NCBI GenBank assembly: GCA_900708905.1
Contig: CAADRB010000005.1
Location: 5,064,689-5,128,688 of the forward strand
Length of the DNA: 64,000 bases
Reading direction: 5' to 3'
Source of the DNA: Hymenolepis diminuta
Taxonomy: Eukaryota; Platyhelminthes; Cestoda; Cyclophyllidea; Hymenolepididae
In this document: piece after piece, positions 58,681-64,000 of the stretch
Position numbering within the stretch: the stretch's first letter is position 1
Layout: each line of letters starts with the position of its first letter
The notes under the pieces: generated by a model
What the model saw: only the letters and a program-made list of their open reading frames with translations
Told to the model about the DNA's origin: nothing
Database searches by the model: none
Made by a program: the position numbers and the translations under genes

Positions 58681-61600
58681 AGTTATCATTTAATGTGTAA
58701 ATTTTAGATTATGCCAGCTAATCGAACTACGGCTGTTTAGATGAGACTGTTAATGCCATCTAGTATTTTAACCTTTTGTCGTTCGATGTATATGCTTCAC
58801 TTGTTGACTTGTGAAATATGTATCATTTCTGATCTATGATTATTCGGATAAAAGTGTTTTTACTTTAAAATATACATGGACCAATAAAATGGGTAAAACA
58901 CTTAGCAGTACACATCTAAGAATTAAAAATACCTGTAGAGTTTCATTTAAAGTAAATATGTACTCATCGTTCCATAAACATGGGTATTTCACTAGTTCAC
59001 TTCGATATACTCTCTTAAATTAGTATGAGTTCAGCTATTACCCTCCTTTTTCAGCAAAACTCTATTATTTTTCTTGGAAAACGAATAACCAGTCACTCCA
59101 ATGTTTTGACGCAGTCTATCTCGATGTTGGCCGTTTGAAGGGCTATTGGAAAATGACCATCCGAAAATGAAGATATTTTGCTTTTTTTAACGATACCAAG
59201 GAATTGTAAATATATGTGAGGGTGTAATTTAAAGTACATTTATAAAAATGATTGACTGGAACTAGGTTTTCATTAGGATTTTTGACATTTAGGGATTTAT
59301 CGTAAGACGTGTCTAAAACTTTTTAACATCCATGGCAATGCGAAGAAAAGTTCATATAAGTTTTAATCTTGAGATAGTACCTGAACTCGCACCAAAACTA
59401 ATGATTTTGTTATTAAATTTTGTTACAGTGTTTCGACAACTTTTAAATCAATAAATTTGAATATCATGGCGATGTTTATTCCGTGGTTGCTTGTCTATCA
59501 TGCAGAAGTAGTTTCCACTCCTTAAAGTGATTTAATTGTTTTTATAATCGTTTTAATATGAATACCATTATTTCTTCATTTCCGATTTGTGTTCATTTAA
59601 GCGCATTTTCCGAAATGAGAATACTGAAGCTCTGGAAGCAGGCAATATATAATTTTCGTGCTTACACCCATCCCGTCTGCTGCACTGACAGAATACAACT
59701 TTGGTCCAAAGTCTGTTGTCTGCAGATCTGAGAAATAGATTATTTCTGCTCGTTAACAGATTTATCATGTCATTGGTGAAGGAAAATAAATACACGGAAC
59801 ATTAACGTAAAATGTGAACATGAACCGTTCAGAATTAGTAAACTGCGTTTAAGAATTACAATAGCAATGATTACTTTGTGTCAAACGCATGATTGACCAC
59901 TCTGGATTAAATACACAAATCAACATTGTTACAAAGGTCTTATTCATTGAGATTTAATTTGTTAAAAAGTCAAAATCTGAATAATCATTTTAATTTCAAA
60001 CCTTAACGAACTATGATTTTATTTAAATGACCAATATATTTTATCGATTACAGTTTAAAAATAATCGAAGGAAAATGACGTCTTGATGCTCTTAAAATTA
60101 CAACAGCATTCAAACTTCCAAATGCACAGGCCTTCATAGACAGTGAATTTTACCGCATTTTAAAGATTACTGAGCCATAAACTATATTTCCTCCCAAAAT
60201 AATTCATCTTTTTAATATTCTTCATTTTCCACCCCAATAATGTTCGTTTCTTTAATGCCCATTCATTTGAACTAATGCATGTATATGGCGGACAATTTGA
60301 ATTTTCCAACTTTACGGACGTGTGTAGCCTTTGCTCATTTTGGATTTGACTCATTTTTACTTGTAACTTGCGCAACTACCTGCAAAACCTAAGTTTCGGT
60401 TACCCGCATAAGAGATCATATCACAGAATATCAGCAGGTATGAATAGGCACTCTCAATGCTTGAATACTTCATTACTTCATAAAAATAAAGACCGAATTC
60501 AAATGATTCTGATATCTTGCATTGCTAGAATGTATTGAGACTTAGGAAGTGCACAGTTTGTGAATGCTACGGAGTACAATAAGGAAATAAGAACCTTTTC
60601 AAAATTTAGTTCAAGTCCACTTCTAAAAATGATATTTACTCGTTATATATTAAAATAAATAAAAATCGTACAAATAGATATTAAGATTGTGAAATTAAAA
60701 ATATATTTCATTTACAGTCAATTATAAAAAGTCAGTTGTATTTATTCACTTTTCTAGTTCCCTCTTGCCATTACAACAGGGGAAAAATTTGTCAGGTTTC
60801 CTTTGATCTCACCACAAAATTGGTGAAAATTTCATTGTGGCATGTATCATGATGTTTATTATCAACCAAAATGATCAAATATGGAAGACATCTATTATAG
60901 AAAATTCATAACAAAGCAGACTTTTAGTCTGCGCCTTGGTGTGCAATTTAAAAACAATCGTTTACTTATTCTTATAAGTAGTATTATGGCGAGTATTCTC
61001 GTATAGCCCTTGTTTTTTCGCCTAATTGTAAATGGCAGTTAAGGATCCTTAGCTTAGATATTTTAAAAGCTGGTTTGATATTCTGAGATTTTTGAGTTGC
61101 TTAATTTAATCCTTCTCTTTGCTAATAATTCAGAATTTGGTAAATATTGGAAAGTGTCGGAAAATCTTTCAACTCCATCAGAAATAGCAAAATGTAAAAG
61201 CAGTGTACACTATTTTTCTTAATGAGCCCTCTATAAAGATTTTTTTATATAGCGATTCAGGCTCAATCAGATATTCTCTGAATTCATGGAGTTCAACATT
61301 TTAAAATTATTTATGTTCAGTGGCCTCTTATTCCACTGAAATCTTATGTAACAGTAATTAATGCATAGATGCCAATAACGTATCCAGCCAACACTGAAAT
61401 GATTTGAAAAGGGACGGTTACCATCCCTAATAGGTCAAACGTACGTTGTATCATTTTTGCTTTACTTTAGTCTCGGAATTAAATAACTAGCAAGAGGAGT
61501 AATGACACTGGCCAATCAGCAGTAAGGCACTAATCAGTCGATCGATAATCATGCAGCAGCCTGGTAATGTGCGTGCGTATTAGCGAGTGTTCGGCAGCGC

Positions 61601-62350
61601 AATGTTCTTGTTATGACTAAGCATTCCAGGAAATGTTTATATCTTTAAAAACAAGTATATGGATTTTATAGCATTAATTTTTAGTTGTCGAAATTGGATA
61701 TAACCCTATCTTGTTATAACTTTGCCAAAGGCAAAGTGGATTGATTAATCTTGAAAAACCTCCAAGTCAAAATACTGTAAAATATGACTTATCTCTCTAA
61801 GGGTAACCACTTTTTGTAGTAACCAAAGTTCCATCTATTTTCCAAACGTCTTTTTTGGTACCAGATTCATATGAAAGTGCCTGGACTTTGTTGATTTCAA
61901 ATTTTTAATGAAGACTAATTGTTATTTCTTCTTCTCACTTAAGGCTCAATAGACATTCAAATCACTTAGGGCAAAATAAAGGGTACCTTTTGATTGGGAT
62001 TAGAAAATGTATTCGCCGTCAATTGTTTCACTAGTTTACTTTCTCTTCTCGAGGACAACGTAAAAAGCTCCAAATTTTGGACTTTAATTAGATGCTCGTC
62101 TCACAGCGACTTTTACAACCTTAATAAGCTCTTTCCAGAAATGGAATAGTTAACTTTAATTAATTTTTAAGTTCCAGTACTTTATCACTTAACTTGGAAT
62201 ACAAGTCTTAAACAGGCACTCACTTTTTATTTTACGGCCCCAATTGAGGAATTAATTGTATGTAATTGAACAGAGAATACGGACGCTATGACCATCTGCA
62301 CGTCCTATGGATATAACTCCTTTTTCGATACAGTTGAGATTGAAGGACGA
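58681..62350. other. Gene-poor AT-rich region
   Basis: I find no gene or RNA gene. Minus-strand frames at 59568-59795 and 60160-60375 are short, isolated and without family resemblance. Confidence 0.45.
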
Positions 62351-62359
62351 CTCAACGCG

Positions 62360-62720
62360 TTTCCAAAATTACTCTTTATTCGCATTCTATATGAAAATAC
62401 TTTGATCACGAAGCCGCAATGACGTCCATGACTCAAATCCCTCTCTGTCATGTCTAGCAGAGTTTATCGACTCGCCTTCTTTTTCTATAACGACCTCATT
62501 TCACCTAAAAGTACACCTGCATTCATACTCTCACACGTCCTTGCCCAGGTGACTCTATAAACTGTATTTCCGTCACATGAACACACGTAGACGCACACTT
62601 GCCAGTTATCTGCTCTTACATTCCCCCCTCAACTCTTCTCTCCCTCATCTCTATCTTACTCTCTTGAATCCTCATCGTGATTTATTCAGTACACTTTGGC
62701 CTTCGCAACTCTGTGCTCCA
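62360..62720 (+). repeat. Dispersed repeat family C, copy 2
   Basis: It aligns with 25020-25340 over about 300 bp: CTCTCTGTCATGTCTAG, TTTTTCTATAACGACC, CAGGTGACTCTATAAACTG, ACACACGTAGACGCACACTTG, CATCGTGATTTATTCAGTAC and ACTTTGGCCTTCGC. The open frame at 62577-62834 lies inside and beyond the repeat and is not shared with copy 1. Confidence 0.7.
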
Positions 62721-64000
62721 CTTTTGCGGACTGCGATCCGTTATCCCAACAAGATATCAGAGCCAGGTTGGAAACCCCTTGTGTATATACTTGTAATTGA
62801 TATTAAGGTAACATTCGGAAATGTGTTCACTTAATACCACAAGTCCAAGGCCCTTCGAGTGGAAATGCTTTCCAGCATCCATCCTGAGTCAGCTCTGATG
62901 AGAAACTCCCATTTCACTGATCCTCTTTTGTTTAGTTTTAATTTAACTTGATTGAGCATGCCTTTCGCTAGGCGTTCAGCATCTAATCTGTGATCTCTAT
63001 CCTCACTTGGGATAGATCTTACATTCGTATATTTTGATAGCCAACTGTATTACATATAATCATTCTCTGTCTTGTTTATACATAATCAGTAAATTGGTAT
63101 TACTGCTACTTATTGATTAATCATATTGCTTGACCGAATATCACGTTCATACTTAAGTATAGAGTCTATAATAACATTGAGTCGCCGAGTGTATATTAAC
63201 AAGACCGGCATTAAAGTGTCGTTATGTGCCCGAGGAGAATTCCATGGTTAAATTTGCTTATACCCCAGTAAATTGAAGTAGAGAAATACACCTTAATTAC
63301 GATCTGTTATACAGGTTAAGATGAGCAGAGAGTGATGGGTTGACAATTTAGCAATGGCGAGATCTCATTCACAGACAGAAATGTGGAAAATCACGTGTTA
63401 TGAGGCCCGTAATTTTTCAGACGCAGTAAATTCGCAAATCAATTTTCCAACAGATTTTTCCTTATTAAGAAATCTTATACATCAGCTTGCTCTTGAGTAA
63501 TTTAGCATCCTGGACATCAGTGATATAAAAAATTCAGTAAATCACATCCTGTCATTCGGTCAAGTTAACCGAATCGCTGAGTCGCTGAATCATGAGTTTA
63601 ATAAGATTGCCAGTGACTATAAAAGCTGCTGCTTATGTTAAATTTGACATTGAGATTACAGACTTCAATTTAACTCAGCCAGTACATTTCCCATCAATGG
63701 AACCAGAGAAATAGAATCGGCCAGTAGAATTCACCGCATTGGTTAGCTGTGGCCTAGATTTCTCTACATGAATTCAAACTCCTAAATGATAAATCCTCAA
63801 TTCAGAGTGATGAAGACCATTATACTCGAGCTTCAATAAAATGAGAACGTCAAAATCTTGTTCGCTTTTGAATTCAGGTGGCCGTAGTGGCTTTGCCTCC
63901 TTCCTGCAATCAGGTACCTATCTATTTATTTCGGTTTTTTACCAAAATATTTGACTTTGCTCTCTTACACTTCTGACTAATCCGCCTATCCTTAAACTGT
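62721..64000. other. End of window, no gene recognised
   Basis: AT-rich sequence without protein-like frames. The stretch 63660-63790 has blocks like ATCGGCCAGTAGAATTCACC and CGCATTGGTTAGCTGTGG, which may be a decayed SINE body, but the match is too weak to call. Confidence 0.4.

Noticed and set aside
62577..62834. 85-codon open frame
   Set aside because: It lies in and beyond repeat family C copy 2 and has no counterpart in copy 1.
1..64000. CRISPR arrays, bacterial operons, phage or viral gene modules
   Set aside because: No regularly spaced repeats, no dense prokaryotic ORFs and no viral structural or replication genes were seen. Coding regions are spliced and metazoan.

Overview
The window is nuclear DNA of a metazoan. 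It is AT-rich, carries intron-split genes on both strands, and has no operons, bacterial promoters or CRISPR. Introns fall into two size classes: many of 30-45 nt and others of 0.1-2.5 kb. With the decayed mariner and tRNA-derived SINE copies, this fits a parasitic flatworm, most likely a tapeworm. The phylum is an inference and the species is not determined. I built four gene models by hand from splice sites, reading phase and protein family motifs. All four close in frame.

Layout. (1) 428-12701, plus strand: BAG6-like gene, about 12 exons and 1,243 aa, with an N-terminal ubiquitin-like domain and a C-terminal BAG6 signature. Its introns hold a LINE reverse-transcriptase scrap, SINE copies and another dispersed repeat. 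(2) 14282-21756, minus strand, tail-to-tail with BAG6: a 14-exon, 721-aa pseudokinase with a helical C-terminal half, best matching STKLD1/SgK071. Its HRD and DFG motifs are degenerate. (3) 23553-26190, plus strand, divergent from (2) across 1.8 kb of AT-rich DNA: NOP53, a ribosome biogenesis factor, 6 exons and 301 aa, with a likely GC-AG intron. (4) 28591-46035, plus strand: neuropathy target esterase (PNPLA6/7, Drosophila swiss cheese), 20 exons and 1,569 aa. It has a membrane anchor, three cyclic-nucleotide-binding-like domains and a patatin lipase domain. One intron holds a near full-length, inactivated mariner. (5) 46036-64000: about 18 kb with no gene I can recognise, only repeat copies and AT-rich DNA.

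The most interesting observation is in the esterase gene. The 117-nt exon that carries the catalytic aspartate is present twice in tandem (39167-39283 and 39475-39591). The copies have equal length and phase, both are open, and both read as plausible protein (23 of 38 complete codons give the same residue). Most shared residues use different codons, which suggests selection on both copies. They look like mutually exclusive exons giving two active-site variants (DGG and DGV).

The genes do not form a pathway. They are housekeeping or regulatory genes of protein quality control, kinase-like signalling, ribosome assembly and phospholipid turnover.
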